Shown here: one piece after another, positions 31,134-40,778 of the stretch
Numbering within the stretch: position 1 is the first letter of the stretch
Layout: each line of letters opens with the position of its first letter
Assembly (NCBI GenBank): GCA_006226775.1
Contig: SBGD01000015.1
Span: 23,749 to 87,748 of the forward strand
DNA: 64,000 nt
DNA from: Paracoccaceae bacterium
GTDB lineage: Bacteria; Pseudomonadota; Alphaproteobacteria; Rhodobacterales; Rhodobacteraceae
Direction of reading: 5' to 3'
Program-made: the position numbers and the translations under genes
Notes under the pieces: model-generated
Seen by the model: only the letters and a program-made list of their open reading frames with translations
What the model was told of the DNA's origin: nothing
Databases searched by the model: none

Positions 31134-33221
31134 TCAGAAACCGAAGAGATTGGCATCCCGGATCGCCTTGTCAACAAAGCGCGCGCGGTCGCTCTCGGGC
31201 TGCCAGCCCAGCAGGGTTTTCGGCCGGGCATTGTCGAACGGCGACAGATGCGCCCGGCTCTTCCAGTCCCGAAGCGAGGCCCGCACCGCCCCCTTGCGCC
31301 CCAGCACATGGCGTTTCAGCCGGTATTTCACCGCATCCGCCGCCCAGAACAGGTGCAGGTTGCCCGGGCGCACCGTGATCCGCGCGCCCAGCGCGGCATG
31401 AATGGCGTCGAAATAGTCCCGCGCGCTCATCATCGGCTCACCCACGAGGTTGAAACTCTCGCCTATCGCCTCGGGGTGGTCCCCCATGGCGATCAGCCCG
31501 TCGCAGACATCGCCGATCAGCACGAAGGGCAGGATATTGCGGCCCTTGCCCCAGATCCTGACCGCCCCCGCCCCGTGCCAGCGCCCGATGCCCCAATGCT
31601 GCAGCGGCCCGCCGGGGCCGACGACGATGCCGGGCCGGGCGATGGTCAGCGGCAGGCCGGTCTCGCGGTGCATCTGCAGCAACTGCCGCTCGCATTCCGC
31701 CTTGGACCGCGCATAGAGGTTGCGGTCGGACATGTCCTCGGCAAAGCCGGTCGCCTCGGTGATCCGCTGCCCCGGGTCGGACATGTCGTAGGAGGCGATG
31801 GTGCCGGTATAGACCAGCCGCTTGACCCCCGCCTCCTGCGCCGCCCGCGCGATGCCCAGGGCGACACCGACATCGTTTTCCAGCGCCGCCTCCCAGGTGG
31901 TCTCCAGCGACCGGGCGAGGTTGTAGATCACCTCGATCCCCGCCATCGCCGCGCGCAGGCCGTCGGCGTCCTTCAGCGAGACACCCATGGTCTCGACCTG
32001 GTCGGGCAGATCGGCGAATGGCCCGATGCGCCCGCGCGACAGCACCCGCACATCCTCGCCCCGCGCCACCAGCGCCCGGGTCAGGTGCCGCCCGATAAAG
32101 CCGGTGCCGCCGATCACCAGCGCCCTGGGCTGCGGCTTGCGGCTTTGCGCCGGGATATGCGGCGCCTTGAGGTGCGGCAGCCTGTCCAGCGTCGCCTCGA
32201 GCGCGCGCGCCACTTCCAGCCCCGCTTCGGGGCCGAAGCGCGCATCCACCGGTTGGCCGGATTTCGCGGCTGCGTGGAAGGCCGCGACGGTGCCCTGGAA
32301 CGACAGCGCATAGGCCGATTTGCGGTTCAGCGACACCAGTTGCCGGGCGCCATTCACCATGCCTTCGCGCAGGTGCTGCCCGGCCAGCGCCATCTGGTGC
32401 AGAAACGGGTTGGCGACGATATCGGCGGTATTCTCGCGGTGCACCACCAGCGCGTCGCTGGCATAATCCAGCCGCGCCATGCCCGAGGATCCGCGGACCG
32501 TCACCGAGCGGTCATCCATGATCTCGACCAGCGAGATGTTGAAACTCACGTCGACCTCGCCCGCCCGGGCAAAGACGCGCCAGACCTGCGGGCGTTCGCC
32601 CATGCCGGGCAGGTCCACCGGCCTGCCGACCTCCAGGTGCCGGATCTCCACCGGACCGAACAGATCGACCGCGAAGGCCACCAGGTGCGGCCCCAGTTCC
32701 AGCAACAGGTTGCCGGGTTCGCGCAGCAGCCAGAGCCCGTAGGGCCCCGACCTCAGCGGCGCCAGCGGGAAGTGCCAGTTGATCTCGGCCTGTGCCACGC
32801 GCCCCAAGCGGCCCTCCGCAACCATGCTCTTCAGCCGCCGATACCCTGGAATGCCGAGGAAATTATGCCCCGAGGCCAGAACCTTGCCCGACCGCTTCGC
32901 CGCCTCCGCCATGCGTTCCATCTCGGCCAGGGACAGCGCCACCGGCTTTTCGACCAGGCAATGCAGCCCGGCCTCCAGGCATTGCACCGCGAGATCCGCG
33001 TGAAGCTGCGGCGGCGTGCAGATATGCACCGCATCCACCGCCCCGGCGGCAATCATCGCCTCGACCGAGGTGAAGACCTGCGCCCCATGCGCCCCGGCCA
33101 GCGCCTCTGCCGCCTCCCGCGACAGATCGCAGACCGCCGCCACCTGTGCCGCGCCGGTCGTGCGCAGCGCATCCGCGTGCCAGTCCGCGATATAGCCCGC
33201 GCCGATGATACCCGCTCTCAT
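31134..33221 (-). CDS. fusion of Gfo/Idh/MocA-type oxidoreductase with NAD-dependent epimerase/dehydratase
   Basis: 695 residues in two domains. Residues 1-345 are a Gfo/Idh/MocA sugar dehydrogenase: Rossmann GIIGAGYIADWHADAL, and EKP at 91-93, the usual catalytic Lys motif. Residues ~360-695 are an extended short-chain dehydrogenase: VIGGTGFIGRHL (~366-377), the active-site LYARSKAECE (YxxxK, ~502), and FVLIGDVCDGL. Both domains appear complete. They likely act in sequence on one nucleotide- or lipid-linked sugar during EPS monomer making. The separate neighbours at 36394 and 35438 show the same pair in the same order. It lies seven bases downstream of a glycosyltransferase in the minus-strand EPS operon. 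Confidence 0.9.
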   Translation of the reverse strand: MRAGIIGAGYIADWHADALRTTGAAQVAAVCDLSREAAEALAGAHGAQVFTSVEAMIAAGAVDAVHICTPPQLHADLAVQCLEAGLHCLVEKPVALSLAEMERMAEAAKRSGKVLASGHNFLGIPGYRRLKSMVAEGRLGRVAQAEINWHFPLAPLRSGPYGLWLLREPGNLLLELGPHLVAFAVDLFGPVEIRHLEVGRPVDLPGMGERPQVWRVFARAGEVDVSFNISLVEIMDDRSVTVRGSSGMARLDYASDALVVHRENTADIVANPFLHQMALAGQHLREGMVNGARQLVSLNRKSAYALSFQGTVAAFHAAAKSGQPVDARFGPEAGLEVARALEATLDRLPHLKAPHIPAQSRKPQPRALVIGGTGFIGRHLTRALVARGEDVRVLSRGRIGPFADLPDQVETMGVSLKDADGLRAAMAGIEVIYNLARSLETTWEAALENDVGVALGIARAAQEAGVKRLVYTGTIASYDMSDPGQRITEATGFAEDMSDRNLYARSKAECERQLLQMHRETGLPLTIARPGIVVGPGGPLQHWGIGRWHGAGAVRIWGKGRNILPFVLIGDVCDGLIAMGDHPEAIGESFNLVGEPMMSARDYFDAIHAALGARITVRPGNLHLFWAADAVKYRLKRHVLGRKGAVRASLRDWKSRAHLSPFDNARPKTLLGWQPESDRARFVDKAIRDANLFGF

Positions 33222-33228
33222 GTCACCC

Positions 33229-34203
33229 TCACTTGTACTCGATAATCCGCATGTCCCGCCCCCGCAGGCGCCGCAGATGAAACCGCAGCATGCCCAGCAG
33301 GTTGGGCACTTTCGACAGGGTCAGATAGGCGGCCTGATGCCATGCCGCGCGTGGCTCCAACCCGTCGTGCCGCATCAACCCGCGCGCCGTTCGGGCCCAG
33401 GACGCCCCATATGCCAAGACCACCAGTGCCGTCAGCCAGGGCGACAGGCCCAGGCCGATGAGCGCCAGCAAGGGCGCGAAGAGGCCCCAGCCCCAGGCCC
33501 GCAGCCGCTCGCGCCGGAAATACTCCGGATGCAGGTGCCCGACCTGGGCAAAGCCATGCCCGGTGCGCACCGCCCGCTGCCACCATTGCGCCACGCGCGT
33601 CATCGCCGCATCGTGCCGCGTCATCTCGACCGGGATGCGCCGCAGCCGCCAGCCCGCCTTGCGCAAACGGCAGCACAATTCGTCATCCTCCGCCGCAATC
33701 ACCGTCGCGTCGAAGCCGCCCGCCTCGACGTAAGCCCGTCGCCGCACCATCATGTCGCCGCCACAGGCCAGGATCTCGCCCGCCGGTCGGTGCCATTCCA
33801 CGTCCGCCATGGCGTTGAACACCGAGACCTCCGGCGCCACTTCCCGCCGCCAGCCGGTCACCAACCCGCAGCCCTCGTCCGCCAGCAATGCCGCCCGCCC
33901 CGCATCCATCCAGCCCGGCGCGATGACGCAATCGCCGTCGATGAATTGCACCACCTCCGCCGCGCCGCCGGTGGCCTCGAGGTGCAAAAACCCCGCGTGC
34001 CGCGCCCGCGCCGCGGTGAAGGGCTGTGCCGGGTCGAGATGCACCACCTCGGCCCCGGCGCGTTCCGCCTCCGCCACGCTGTCATCGCTGGAGCCGCTGT
34101 CGACATAGACCACGCGCCGCGCCTGCCCCTGCGCCGAGGCGAGGCAGCGCACCAGCCGCGCGCCCTCGTTGCGGCCGATCAGGATCAGGTCGACGGCGCT
34201 CAT
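33229..34203 (-). CDS. glycosyltransferase family 2 with C-terminal membrane segments
   Basis: 324 residues. The GT-A core shows LILIGRNEGARLVRCL, then VVYVDSGSSDDSV and the metal-binding QFIDGDCVIAPGW (DGD). CGGDMMVRRRAYVEAGGF and the IAAEDDELCCRLRKAGW acid motif follow. A hydrophobic hairpin at ~240-275 (LFAPLLALIGLGLSPWL) anchors it at the inner membrane. The start overlaps the preceding GT4 gene's stop by four bases. It probably adds a sugar to the lipid-linked repeat unit; specificity unknown. Confidence 0.88.
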   Translation of the reverse strand: MSAVDLILIGRNEGARLVRCLASAQGQARRVVYVDSGSSDDSVAEAERAGAEVVHLDPAQPFTAARARHAGFLHLEATGGAAEVVQFIDGDCVIAPGWMDAGRAALLADEGCGLVTGWRREVAPEVSVFNAMADVEWHRPAGEILACGGDMMVRRRAYVEAGGFDATVIAAEDDELCCRLRKAGWRLRRIPVEMTRHDAAMTRVAQWWQRAVRTGHGFAQVGHLHPEYFRRERLRAWGWGLFAPLLALIGLGLSPWLTALVVLAYGASWARTARGLMRHDGLEPRAAWHQAAYLTLSKVPNLLGMLRFHLRRLRGRDMRIIEYK

Positions 34204-35441
34204 GGCCGCTTGCCCGGCTGGGCGGTCGCCTCGGCATAGACCTCGAAGAGCCGCCCGAGCCAGACCGTTTCCTTGCCGATGTCGAAATCCTCCTCGACCT
34301 TGGCCCGCCCCGCCGCGCCCATCCGGGCCCGCCGCTCGGGGTCTTCCAGCACGCGGGTGATCGCCTCGACCAGGGTCAGCGCATCGCCGGGATGGACCAG
34401 GAAGCCCGATACGCCGTCTTCCACCAGTTCGCGCACCCCGGCCACCGAGGTGGCGATCACCGGGCGCCCGGCGGCCATCGCCTCCATCAGCACCACCGGC
34501 ACGCCCTCGGCAAAGCTGGGCAGGACCAGCGCGTCGGTGTGTCTGAGCGCTTCGGCCACCTCCGCCTGGCTCTTGTAGCCGGCAAACGCCACCATCTCCC
34601 GCAGCCCCAGGTCCGCCGCGTCGCGTTCCAGCCGCGCGCGTTCCGGCCCGTCGCCGATCAGGGTCACCTGCAGGTCGGGCATCCGGGGCTGCAGAAATGC
34701 CAGCGCCTCGAGCAGCACCGGGATGCCCTTGACCGCCGCCAGCCGCCCGACGAACATCAGGTGCGGCGGGCCGTCACGCGGCGCGGGGTCATAGCGCGCG
34801 GGCTCGATCCCGCAATGCACGATATGCAGCTTGTCCCATTGGCTGCGCGGGCTGAACAACATGGCCTGCGCCCGGCAGAACTCCGAGATACAGGCCACGA
34901 AACGCGCCCGGGCGATCTTTTCGTCCAGCCGCCAGTGCTCGGGCGCAAAGAAGATGTCCGGCCCGTGCAGGGTGAAACTGTAGGGCACGCCGGACAGTTC
35001 CGAGGCCAGCATCGCCACGGTGCAACTGGCCTTGGCGATATGGTTGTGCAGATGGGCAATGCCCTCGCGCCGTATGAAATGCGCAAGGATCAGCGCCTCG
35101 GCGAAGTAGAACATCTGCCACAGCCCGGCGCGGACCCCGCCCGGCGCGACCCGCCAGGCCAGCGCCAGCGCGCGGGCAAAGCGCCCCGGATGGCGCATTG
35201 CATGCAGCGTCGCGCAGCCCAGGTGCAGCGGCTTCATCGCCGCTTCCAGCACGTGAAAGGTTGCCGCGGCCTCGGCGATCTGCTCCGCGCCGACCAGGTG
35301 CTCCGGCCCGGTGCGCCGGATCGAGCAGGTCCGCACGGTGATCCCCTGCGCCCGCAACGCCGCCACCTCGCGCTGGATGAAGGTATCGGTGGCGCGGGGG
35401 TATTCGCCGGTCAGATAGGCGATGGGGCCGGGGCGCGTCAT
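34200..35441 (-). CDS. glycosyltransferase family 4, EPS assembly
   Basis: 413 residues, GT-B fold. It begins GPIAYLTGEYPRATDTFIQRE; the middle has LHNHIAKASCTVAMLASEL and FTLHGPDIFFAPEHW, seen in ExoL/AmsK-like colanic/EPS transferases. The donor half has FVGRLAAVKGIPVLLEAL, SFAEGVPVVLMEAMAAGRP (E-x7-E region) and VRELVEDGVSGFL. Overlaps by four bases both the epimerase upstream and the GT2 downstream, so translation is coupled through the operon. Acts at the cytoplasmic membrane face on a lipid-linked acceptor. Confidence 0.88.
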   Translation of the reverse strand: MTRPGPIAYLTGEYPRATDTFIQREVAALRAQGITVRTCSIRRTGPEHLVGAEQIAEAAATFHVLEAAMKPLHLGCATLHAMRHPGRFARALALAWRVAPGGVRAGLWQMFYFAEALILAHFIRREGIAHLHNHIAKASCTVAMLASELSGVPYSFTLHGPDIFFAPEHWRLDEKIARARFVACISEFCRAQAMLFSPRSQWDKLHIVHCGIEPARYDPAPRDGPPHLMFVGRLAAVKGIPVLLEALAFLQPRMPDLQVTLIGDGPERARLERDAADLGLREMVAFAGYKSQAEVAEALRHTDALVLPSFAEGVPVVLMEAMAAGRPVIATSVAGVRELVEDGVSGFLVHPGDALTLVEAITRVLEDPERRARMGAAGRAKVEEDFDIGKETVWLGRLFEVYAEATAQPGKRP

Positions 35442-36406
35442 GTGACGTGACCGTTCTGCGCCGCGTGCATCAGCGCCTCGAAGCCCTGCGCCTGGCGCAG
35501 CCCCAGCACCTCGCGCATCCGGCTGTTGTCATAGGAGACCGGCAGGAACCGCGCGCGCAAAACCGCCGGGTTCATCAGCCCCGGCACCCGCGACGGCCCG
35601 GCCAGCCGCGTGGTGAGCCCGGCCAGCGGCAGCATCCAGCGCCAGCCCAGCGGCAGGGTCAGGCGCGGCCCGGGATGCAGCGCCTTGAGAAAGCGCCGCC
35701 GGTCGGGCAGATCCTCGTCCAGCAGGTTGATCGGCCCGGTCGCCGGCCGCTCTCCCGCGGCAACCAGCGCCTGGGCGCAGGTCGAGACATGGGCCAGCGG
35801 GATCTGCCCGCGATTGCCCAGCCTGAGCAGCACCCCGCCCCGGGGCAGTCCGAGATGCGCATTCCAGAGCCGCCCCGGCCCGAAAACCGCCCCCGCGCGC
35901 AGGATCGTCAGCCGCAATCCGGCGTCACGCGCCGCCTGTTGCACCAGCACCTCCTGCGCGCGTTTCGCCCGTGCATAGGTGTCGGCGCGGCCCTCCACGT
36001 CGATCAGCGGCGTGGTCTCGGTGATCAGGTCGCCGGGCGCGACAGCCCCCATGTCATAGACCGCGATCGAGCTCAGGTGCACCAGCTTGCCGCCCTTCGG
36101 CATCGCCGCCAGAAGCCGCTCGGTCGCGGCCAGCGTGTCGCGGGCATGGGCGCGCGCATCGCCCGACAGCGAGGCGGCGAGATGCAGCACCACGTCCGCC
36201 CGCGCGCATACCGCCTCGAGCCCCGCGCCCTCGGCCAGGTCGCAGGTCAGCACCTCGATCCCGGCATCCTCGCGCCAGACACCCGGCACCGCGGCGTCGG
36301 ACCGGGTCACGGCGAGCACCGCGTGGCCCTTGCGCCGCGCCTCGGCGACGGTGGCGCGCCCGACATAGCCGGTGGCGCCGGTGATCAGCAGGGTCAGCGC
36401 GCCCAT
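35438..36406 (-). CDS. NAD-dependent epimerase/dehydratase (extended SDR)
   Basis: 322 residues. The N-terminal nucleotide-binding motif is LLITGATGYVGRATV (GxxGxxG). The active-site YARAKRAQEV (YxxxK) lies near residue 150, with the Ser of LVHLSSIAVYD just before it. The C-terminal substrate domain is less conserved. It likely epimerises or oxidises a nucleotide sugar for the EPS. It overlaps the upstream oxidoreductase frame by 13 bases and the downstream GT4 by four. Together with that oxidoreductase it mirrors the fused protein at 31134-33221. Confidence 0.86.
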   Translation of the reverse strand: MGALTLLITGATGYVGRATVAEARRKGHAVLAVTRSDAAVPGVWREDAGIEVLTCDLAEGAGLEAVCARADVVLHLAASLSGDARAHARDTLAATERLLAAMPKGGKLVHLSSIAVYDMGAVAPGDLITETTPLIDVEGRADTYARAKRAQEVLVQQAARDAGLRLTILRAGAVFGPGRLWNAHLGLPRGGVLLRLGNRGQIPLAHVSTCAQALVAAGERPATGPINLLDEDLPDRRRFLKALHPGPRLTLPLGWRWMLPLAGLTTRLAGPSRVPGLMNPAVLRARFLPVSYDNSRMREVLGLRQAQGFEALMHAAQNGHVT

Positions 36407-37515
36407 GGCATCGGCTCCGGTTTCTCGCAGGTGGTGTGCATGTCCTGCGGGCCGGTGTCCTCGCCCGCGTTCTGGATGGCCAGCGTCACTTCGGTCAGGT
36501 GCAGCGCGAAATCGTTGCTCATCCGGCAGGGCCTGTTCTCGGCCAGGGCGTCCAGCATCTCGACCGGGCCCAGCGCGAAATTCATCGCCGCCGCGCCCTT
36601 GCGCGAGACCTGGGGATGGCTTTTCCCCGCCACCCGGCAGCGTCGCCCGAGGGGCATCTCCAGCAACCGCCGCCGCAGCCGCACACGTTTGTGAAAGCGC
36701 ACCGGCGCGGCATTGTTCCAGGCTTCCCTGACCGCCAGCACGCCCCTGTCGCCGATCACCCTTATGCGGTGGTCATGCGGCGCGGCGATGGAACAGGTCA
36801 GCCGCGCCACCTCGCCGCCGTGGAAAAACAGCGTCGCCACCGAGAAATCCGGCGTGCCGTCGCCGCCGGGCTTGTCGGGCAGAAGCTCGGCGCTGGCCGC
36901 CACCACGCGGCGCACCGGGCCGAAGGCGGCGATCAGCCAGGTCAGGAAATAGCCCGCGTGTTCCAGCGTGCAGCCGACACCGAATTCGTCGCGCGCGGGC
37001 CAGGGTGCGCCGCTTTCGCTGACCCAGTCGCCATAGGGCGCCTGCGGGATGAAGCCGTCGTCGAGCTCGGCATAGACCAGCCGGACCTGCCCCGCCGTGC
37101 CGCGGCGGATCTCGCGCAGAAGCACCTGCGCCGCCTCGCCCAGCACGCTGGCGGGCGCCGAGGCCAGCAGCAGCCCGCGCGCGTCGGCCCGCGCCTTGAG
37201 GTCCTGCGCCTCGGCCAGCGTCATCGCCAGCGGCTTTTCGCACCAGACATGCCGCCCGGCGTCCAGACAGGCGGCGTTGACCGCGTAATGCGCCGAAGGG
37301 TTGGTCAGGTTCAGCACGATGGCGCCCTCGGGCAGGGCGGCGAGGAAAGCGTCGAAATCGGGCGCGGCGGGCACCTTCCAGTGCTGCGCGAAGGCCTGCC
37401 GCCGGTCGGCATCGAGGTCATGCACGGCGGCGACCCGGATCTCGGGATAGAGCGCCAGCGACCGCATGTAGAGGTCCGCGACAAATCCGCATCCGACAAG
37501 CCCCACGGCAGCCAT
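36394..37515 (-). CDS. Gfo/Idh/MocA family sugar oxidoreductase
   Basis: 373 residues. Rossmann motif VGLVGCGFVADLYMRSL at the N-terminus, NLTNPSAHYAVNAACLDAG, then WCEKPLAMTL with the catalytic Lys. C-terminal GFIPQAPYGDWVSESG and HAGYFLTWLIAAFGPV match the substrate-binding alpha/beta domain. The ATG at 37515 follows GGAGGG; the in-frame stretch further upstream lacks family similarity. First gene of the minus-strand EPS operon, reading away from the divergent promoter region 37516-37776. Likely oxidises a sugar nucleotide to a keto or uronate form. Confidence 0.87.
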   Translation of the reverse strand: MAAVGLVGCGFVADLYMRSLALYPEIRVAAVHDLDADRRQAFAQHWKVPAAPDFDAFLAALPEGAIVLNLTNPSAHYAVNAACLDAGRHVWCEKPLAMTLAEAQDLKARADARGLLLASAPASVLGEAAQVLLREIRRGTAGQVRLVYAELDDGFIPQAPYGDWVSESGAPWPARDEFGVGCTLEHAGYFLTWLIAAFGPVRRVVAASAELLPDKPGGDGTPDFSVATLFFHGGEVARLTCSIAAPHDHRIRVIGDRGVLAVREAWNNAAPVRFHKRVRLRRRLLEMPLGRRCRVAGKSHPQVSRKGAAAMNFALGPVEMLDALAENRPCRMSNDFALHLTEVTLAIQNAGEDTGPQDMHTTCEKPEPMPWAR

Positions 37516-37776
37516 CACCTGCCCTCCACGGACAGGCCCGGCCGGAACAGGCCTTCGGGCCAGATCAGGGACAAGGTCAATTTGCGTAACATCCTTCGGA
37601 CTCCGGTGTCCTTTCACCATGGGAACATGGCAATTTTTCGGCCATTTCCCCGAAAAGGCCGGTTGCGCCGCCAATCGGCGGGGCGGCGGGGCAGCACCTG
37701 CCCGGGAAATGACAATTTGCCCTTATATTTGCCGCTTTGGCCAGCCACTATCGCCCGGCACAGCAGGAGGGGTTCG
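37516..37776. promoter_or_regulatory. divergent promoter region of the EPS locus
   Basis: 261 bases between the minus-strand oxidoreductase gene and the plus-strand WecG-like gene. It is A+T-richer than its surroundings and holds CAATTT three times on the plus strand (37578, 37631 and 37713); the same hexamer followed by TTTAA lies before the PKS gene at about 15968. Both transcription directions must start here. No clear -35/-10 pair was settled. Confidence 0.5.
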
Positions 37777-38550
37777 GTGCATTTCGAGACAGGACAAGAC
37801 CGCGTGACCATCACCATGCCGCGGCGCGCCGACCTGATGCAGCAGGTCGCCGCGCGGTTTGCACGCGGCGAGGGGTTTGCGCTGGCGACGGTGAACCTTG
37901 ACCACCTGGTCAAGCTGCGGACCGACGCGGGGTTTCGCGCGGCTTACGGCGCGCAGGATTTCGTGGTGGCCGATGGCAATCCGCTGGTCTGGATGTCGCA
38001 TCTGGCGGGCGACCCGGTCGAGTTGATCCCCGGCGCCGACATGGTGGTGCCGCTGGCCGAACTGGCGGCGGCGGGCAGCGTGCCGGTGGCGCTGGTCGGC
38101 AGCACCGGGACCGCCCTGCAAGGGGCCGCCGCGGCGCTGTGCCAGAGGGTGCCGGGGCTGAAGATCGCCGCCTGCATCGCCCCGCCGATGGGCTTCGACC
38201 CTTCCGGCCCGGGGGGCGCCGAGGTGCTGGCCGCGCTGGATGCCTCCGGCGCGCGGTTGGCCTTTCTGGCGCTGGGCGCGCCCAAGCAGGAGATCCTCGC
38301 CGCACGGGGCCGCGATGTGACACCGCAGATCGGCTTTGCCTCGATCGGCGCCGGGCTGGATTTCCTCGCCGGAACCCAGGCGCGCGCGCCGCGGCTTTTG
38401 CGCCGTCTGCAACTGGAATGGCTCTGGCGCATGGGCTCGAACCCCCGCCGCCTCGCCTGGCGTTACGCCAGGTGCGCGGCCATCCTGCCGGGTCACGCGG
38501 TCCGGTCCTGGCGGCTGCGCGCGCGCCAGAGCCGGATGTCGTCGGATTGA
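37777..38550 (+). CDS. WecG/TagA/CpsF family glycosyltransferase (GT26)
   Basis: 257 residues, GTG start at 37777 behind AGGAGG (37765-37770). GT26 signatures are ATVNLDHLVKLRTDAGF and FVVADGNPLVWMSH (the DG motif with the catalytic Asp), and LAFLALGAPKQEILAA near the C-terminal third, then IGAGLDFLAGTQARAP and RLQLEWLWRM. Such enzymes add the second sugar (for example ManNAc or an aminosugar) to a polyprenyl-diphosphate-linked residue at the membrane, an early step in polymer synthesis. It is divergent from the minus-strand EPS operon. Confidence 0.9.
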   Translation: MHFETGQDRVTITMPRRADLMQQVAARFARGEGFALATVNLDHLVKLRTDAGFRAAYGAQDFVVADGNPLVWMSHLAGDPVELIPGADMVVPLAELAAAGSVPVALVGSTGTALQGAAAALCQRVPGLKIAACIAPPMGFDPSGPGGAEVLAALDASGARLAFLALGAPKQEILAARGRDVTPQIGFASIGAGLDFLAGTQARAPRLLRRLQLEWLWRMGSNPRRLAWRYARCAAILPGHAVRSWRLRARQSRMSSD

Positions 38551-38596
38551 AGCGCTGGGCAGGTATCTGCCGGGGGCGGTCATCCGATCGAGCCTT

Positions 38597-38659
38597 TCCC
38601 GGCCCGGAATCAAGCCGAAGGCGCCGGGCCAGCGGCGGCCCGCCCCCCGGGCTGCCGCT
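38597..38659 (+). repeat. REP-like GC-rich hairpin repeat, copy 1
   Basis: A 63-base unit opening with TCCCGGCCCGGAATCAAG and ending in GGGCTGCCGCT. It recurs with few changes at 63923-63987. Inside, AGCGGC..GCCCG pairs with CGGGC..GCCGCT around a C-run, making a strong hairpin. Twenty bases (38623-38642) are also perfectly inverted at 38744-38763. Lies in the 281-base interval after the WecG-like gene; the rest of that interval has a TGACGTCA palindrome at 38664-38671. Confidence 0.75.
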
Positions 38660-38731
38660 CCGGTGACGTCAGTGCTTCGCTCCGAGGTCTTTCGGACCTG
38701 GCCGAGATAAACTGCGCAGAAGAACCGTGGC

Positions 38732-38763
38732 AGCGGCATCCCGCGGGCCGCCGCTGGCCCGGC
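38732..38763 (-). repeat. REP-like repeat, inverted partial copy 2
   Basis: Reverse complement of the core of the 38597 element, including a perfect 20-base match (38744-38763 against 38623-38642), then GGGATGCCGCT where copy 1 has GGGCTGCCGCT. The pair could form one large stem around about 100 bases downstream of the convergent WecG-like and dxs genes, perhaps acting as a terminator or mRNA end-protector. Confidence 0.7.
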
Positions 38764-38831
38764 TCAGGTCGTGCTTTTTGCAAGGTCCGCAACAGGCCAT
38801 TCCCGTCGTTGCGCCCCAACGTCACCTCGTT

Positions 38832-40760
38832 CTAGGCTCGCCCGGATTTCAACCCGGCAATCCCCAGCGTTACCAGAACCTTGGCCTCGATATCCTCGGC
38901 GTTCAGCCCGGCCACCGCGTACATGTCGCGCGGGCTGGCCTGGTCGATGAAGGTATCCGGCAGAACCATCGAGCGGTATTTCAGCCCGCCGTCGAAGACC
39001 CCTTCCTCGGCCAGAAGCTGCGCCACGTGGCTGCCGAAGCCGCCCACCGCGCCTTCCTCGATGGTGATCAGCGCCTCGTGCTCTGCCGCCAGCTTCAGGA
39101 TCAGATCGCGGTCGAGCGGCTTGGCAAAGCGCGCATCCGCCACCGTCGGGGCGATGCCGCGAGCGGCGAGTGCCTCGCTGGCTTCCAGCACCTCCTTGAG
39201 CCGCGCGCCGAAGGACAAAAGCGCCACGCCCTTGCCCTCGCGCATCACGCGGCCCTTGCCGATCTGCAAAGGCACGCCCTTTTCGGGCATCTCGACGCCG
39301 ACGCCTTCGCCGCGCGGGTAGCGGAAAGCAATCGGCCCCTCGTCATGCGCCGCCGCGGTGGCCACCATGTGGACCAGCTCGGCCTCGTCCGCCGCGGCCA
39401 TGACCACCATGCCGGGCAGGTTGGCCATGAAGGCAATGTCGAAGGCCCCGGCATGGGTCGCCCCGTCGGCCCCCACCAGCCCGGCGCGGTCGATGGCAAA
39501 GCGCACCGGCAGCCGCTGGATGGCGACGTCATGCACCACCTGGTCGTAGCCGCGTTGCAGGAAGGTGGAATAGATCGCGCAGAAGGGCCGCATCCCCCCC
39601 GCCGCCAGCCCGGCAGAGAAGGTTACCCCGTGCTGTTCGGCAATGCCGACGTCGAAGCAACGGCTGGGATAGCGCGCGCCGAAGAGGTCGAGCCCGGTGC
39701 CATCGGGCATCGCCGCGGTCACCGCGCAGATCCGGCTGTCGGCCTCGGCGGCCTTGATCAGCGCCTCGCCGAAGACCTTGGTATAGGAGGGCGCGTTGGA
39801 TTTCGCCTTCTTCTGCTTGCCGGTGACGACATCGAAGGTCGCCACGCCGTGGCCCTTGTCATTGGCGGTCTCGGCGGGGTGATAGCCCTTGCCCTTCTTG
39901 GTCAGCACATGGATCAGGATCGGCCCGGTGGCCCGCGCCTGCACCGTGCGCAGCACCGGCAGCAACTGGTTGAGGTCATGGCCGTCGATCGGCCCGACAT
40001 AGGAAAAGCCCAGCTCCTCGAACAGCGTGCCGCCCACCGCCATGCCCTTGAGCATGTCCTTGGCGCGCCTGGCGCCTTCGCGGAACGGCTCGGGCAAAAG
40101 CGAGACCGCGCCCTTGGCCGCCGCCTTGAAATCCTGGAAGGGCGCTTCGGCATAGAGCCGCGACAGGTAGGAGGACATCGCGCCCACCGGCGGGGCAATC
40201 GACATCTCGTTGTCGTTGAGAATCACGATCAGCCGCTTTTTCAGGTGGCCGGCGTTGTTCAGCGCCTCGTAAGCCATGCCGGCGCTCATCGCGCCGTCAC
40301 CAATCACCGCGATGGCATCGCCATGGCCGGTGTCGCAGGCGCCGCCCAGGTCGCGCGCCACGGCAAAGCCCAAAGCGGCGCTGATCGAGGTCGAGCTATG
40401 CGCCGCGCCGAAAGGGTCATAGGGGCTTTCCGAGCGCTTGGTGAAGCCCGACAGACCGTCCTTCTGGCGCAGGGTGCGGATGCGGTCGCGCCGCCCGGTG
40501 AGGATCTTGTGCGGATAGCACTGGTGGCTGACGTCCCAGACGATCTTGTCGCGCGGCGCGTCGAAGACCGCGTGCAGCGCCACGGTCAGTTCCACCACGC
40601 CCAGCCCCGCGCCCAGATGGCCGCCGGTCTCGCTGACGGCGCTGATCGTCTCTTCGCGCAACTCATGCGCCAGGCGCGCCAATTCGCCGTCCGAGAACTG
40701 CTTGAGATCGGCAGGGCCGTGAACACGGTCGAGGAGAGGGGTCTGCGGGCGGTCTGGCAT
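38832..40760 (-). CDS. dxs: 1-deoxy-D-xylulose-5-phosphate synthase
   Basis: 642 residues. Condenses pyruvate and glyceraldehyde-3-phosphate with thiamine diphosphate, the first step of the MEP isoprenoid pathway. [20 protein letters not shown] near residue 45 and [18 protein letters not shown] are the N-terminal hallmarks; the TPP motif is [20 protein letters not shown]; the transketolase Pyr half has [17 protein letters not shown]; the C-terminal domain has [16 protein letters not shown] precedes the ATG. It follows ispA by 18 bases in one operon, so carbon entry and prenyl chain elongation are co-expressed. Confidence 0.96.
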   Translation of the reverse strand: MPDRPQTPLLDRVHGPADLKQFSDGELARLAHELREETISAVSETGGHLGAGLGVVELTVALHAVFDAPRDKIVWDVSHQCYPHKILTGRRDRIRTLRQKDGLSGFTKRSESPYDPFGAAHSSTSISAALGFAVARDLGGACDTGHGDAIAVIGDGAMSAGMAYEALNNAGHLKKRLIVILNDNEMSIAPPVGAMSSYLSRLYAEAPFQDFKAAAKGAVSLLPEPFREGARRAKDMLKGMAVGGTLFEELGFSYVGPIDGHDLNQLLPVLRTVQARATGPILIHVLTKKGKGYHPAETANDKGHGVATFDVVTGKQKKAKSNAPSYTKVFGEALIKAAEADSRICAVTAAMPDGTGLDLFGARYPSRCFDVGIAEQHGVTFSAGLAAGGMRPFCAIYSTFLQRGYDQVVHDVAIQRLPVRFAIDRAGLVGADGATHAGAFDIAFMANLPGMVVMAAADEAELVHMVATAAAHDEGPIAFRYPRGEGVGVEMPEKGVPLQIGKGRVMREGKGVALLSFGARLKEVLEASEALAARGIAPTVADARFAKPLDRDLILKLAAEHEALITIEEGAVGGFGSHVAQLLAEEGVFDGGLKYRSMVLPDTFIDQASPRDMYAVAGLNAEDIEAKVLVTLGIAGLKSGRA

Positions 40761-40778
40761 GGGCGGCTCCTTGGCCTT

